A stretch of DNA of 16,809 nt from Sphingomonadales bacterium (lineage in GTDB: Bacteria > Pseudomonadota > Alphaproteobacteria > Sphingomonadales > Sphingomonadaceae): positions 1-16,809 of the forward strand of contig JAFLDC010000020.1 in NCBI GenBank assembly GCA_017302775.1, given 5' to 3'. This document shows positions 15,857 to 16,809 of the stretch, one piece after another (the first letter of the stretch is position 1; each line of letters begins with the position of its first letter). The position numbers were made by a program, and so were the translations under genes. The notes under the pieces are model-generated. The model had not been told where the DNA came from. It did not search any database and was given only the letters and a program-made list of their open reading frames with translations.

Positions 15857-16809
15857 ATGCGACACATCGCGATCATCGGCTCTGGACCTGCTGGGTATTA
15901 CACGGCCGAGGCCGCGCAGAAGCAGTGGGGTGATGATGTTCGCGTCGATGTATTCGACATGCTGCCAGTGCCCTATGGACTGATCCGCACGGGGGTTGCG
16001 CCCGACCATCAGTCGATCAAAGGTGTATCCAAACGCTACGAAGCCACTGCACTGTCTGACAACGTCCGCTTTGTCGGCAACGTCATGATAGGCAAAGACC
16101 TCACGATCGCCGAACTGCAGACGTTTTACGACGCTGTAGTGATCGCCACCGGTGCACCGCATGACCGCAAGCTGGGCCTGCCCGGTGAAAATCTGGGCAA
16201 TGTCTATGGCAGTGCCGCCTTTGTGGGGTGGTATAACGGTCACCCTCTGTTTGCCGATCTCGACCCCGATCTGACGAGTGATACAGCAGTCGTCATCGGC
16301 ATGGGCAACGTCGCGCTCGATGTAGCCCGAATCTTGTCGAAGAGCCGGAGTGAGTTTGCCGGGAGCGATATCGTCTCGCATGCGCTCGACCTGCTCGATA
16401 CGTCCCGGATCAAACGGATCGTGGTACTGGGACGGCGCGGCCCGCATCAGATCATGATGACGCCCAAGGAACTGGGTGAGCTGTCGCACCTCGCCCGCGC
16501 AGCACCGCGGGTCGATCCAGCCGATCTGCCTGAAGCGGGAGAGGATGCGTTGCTTGAACCGGGCCTGCGCAAGTCCGTTACACACCTGCGTTCATTCGCC
16601 GCGATCCCGGAAAGCCTTTATGCCGATTATCCAATCGAGATCGAGTTTGACTTCTTTGCCAGCCCCAAGGCTTTGATCGGCACCGGCAAGGTTGAAGGAA
16701 TTGAGGTCGAACGCACCACGGTTGAGGCTGGCCGCGCGGTCGGCACCGGTGAAACCTATACGATTTCCGCCGGTCTGGTCGTGGCCTGCATCGGCTACCG
16801 CTCTTCCCC
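15857..16809 (+). CDS. Ferredoxin-NADP+ reductase, FprA/adrenodoxin reductase family (3' end missing)
   Basis: An FAD enzyme that passes electrons between NADPH and a ferredoxin. The first 317 codons are present, open to the right edge; family members are about 450 residues, so roughly 70% is seen. Motifs are the FAD Rossmann GSGPAGYYTAE (8-18), the family signature LPVPYGLIRTGVAPDHQSIK (36-55), VIATGAP (95-101), GWYNGHP (124-130), the NADP Rossmann VIGMGNVALDVAR (146-158) and GRRGP (192-196), which carries the arginines for the NADPH 2'-phosphate. The ATG follows the phaZ stop by 3 bases, so it is translationally linked to the PHA genes. A role for a ferredoxin reductase in PHA metabolism is not obvious; it may serve a ferredoxin-dependent oxygenase that feeds fatty acids to PHA, but that is speculation. 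Confidence 0.9.
   Translation, partial: MRHIAIIGSGPAGYYTAEAAQKQWGDDVRVDVFDMLPVPYGLIRTGVAPDHQSIKGVSKRYEATALSDNVRFVGNVMIGKDLTIAELQTFYDAVVIATGAPHDRKLGLPGENLGNVYGSAAFVGWYNGHPLFADLDPDLTSDTAVVIGMGNVALDVARILSKSRSEFAGSDIVSHALDLLDTSRIKRIVVLGRRGPHQIMMTPKELGELSHLARAAPRVDPADLPEAGEDALLEPGLRKSVTHLRSFAAIPESLYADYPIEIEFDFFASPKALIGTGKVEGIEVERTTVEAGRAVGTGETYTISAGLVVACIGYRSS

Noticed and set aside
15599..16585. 328-codon open minus-strand frame opposite phaZ and the reductase gene
   Set aside because: Both sense proteins are unmistakable, and the antisense frame spans two genes without a domain or Shine-Dalgarno.

Overview
The window reads as chromosome of a moderately GC-rich alphaproteobacterium, most likely a sphingomonad (Sphingomonadales). 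The case rests on the bamD, lepA, TadG/TadE and composite GGDEF-EAL-PilZ content and the general character of the proteins; there is no 16S or other taxonomic marker. I see no tRNA, rRNA, CRISPR array, insertion sequence or phage gene. Coding density is high: the largest gap is about 220 bases (4173-4395).

Left part (1-4172) is mainly housekeeping on the minus strand: an edge-truncated frame with one membrane segment, bamD (outer-membrane assembly lipoprotein), a small divergent lipoprotein gene on the plus strand, a CmcJ/NvfI-family non-haem iron oxygenase, and lepA (EF4). The small lipoprotein has a promoter so close to its ATG that the mRNA may be leaderless. The oxygenase has a coherent promoter / operator / Shine-Dalgarno set in the gap behind lepA.

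Middle part (4396-8027, plus strand) is a Tad-type pilus accessory cluster. It holds a large TadG-like von Willebrand A protein, two TadE/TadF-type pseudopilins with prepilin-type G|xxxxE processing motifs, and a small acidic membrane-anchored protein of unknown function. The first TadE carries two consecutive EF-hand-like calcium loops. The pilus motor (tadA/B/C, cpaC, flp) is not in the window.

From 8100 to 13147 (minus strand) lie two tandem paralogues with the order PAS-GGDEF-EAL-PilZ. The distal one is soluble and the proximal one has about six N-terminal membrane helices. GGDEF and EAL catalytic residues are intact in both, and neither has an I-site. The PilZ arginine motif is intact in the soluble copy and altered (Arg to His) in the membrane copy.

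Divergent from these, 13309 to the right edge is a tight plus-strand operon: a class II-type PHA synthase (Cys296/Asp452/His481), an intracellular medium-chain-length PHA depolymerase of the Pseudomonas PhaZ type (Ser105/His248), and a ferredoxin-NADP+ reductase of the FprA/adrenodoxin reductase family that runs off the end. This is the phaC-phaZ order of pseudomonads in what looks like an alphaproteobacterial setting, joined to an electron-transfer flavoprotein. I did not find an unmistakable new system. The best leads are the paired c-di-GMP proteins placed between surface-pilus and PHA-storage genes, the calcium-loop TadE, and the phaC-phaZ-reductase operon.
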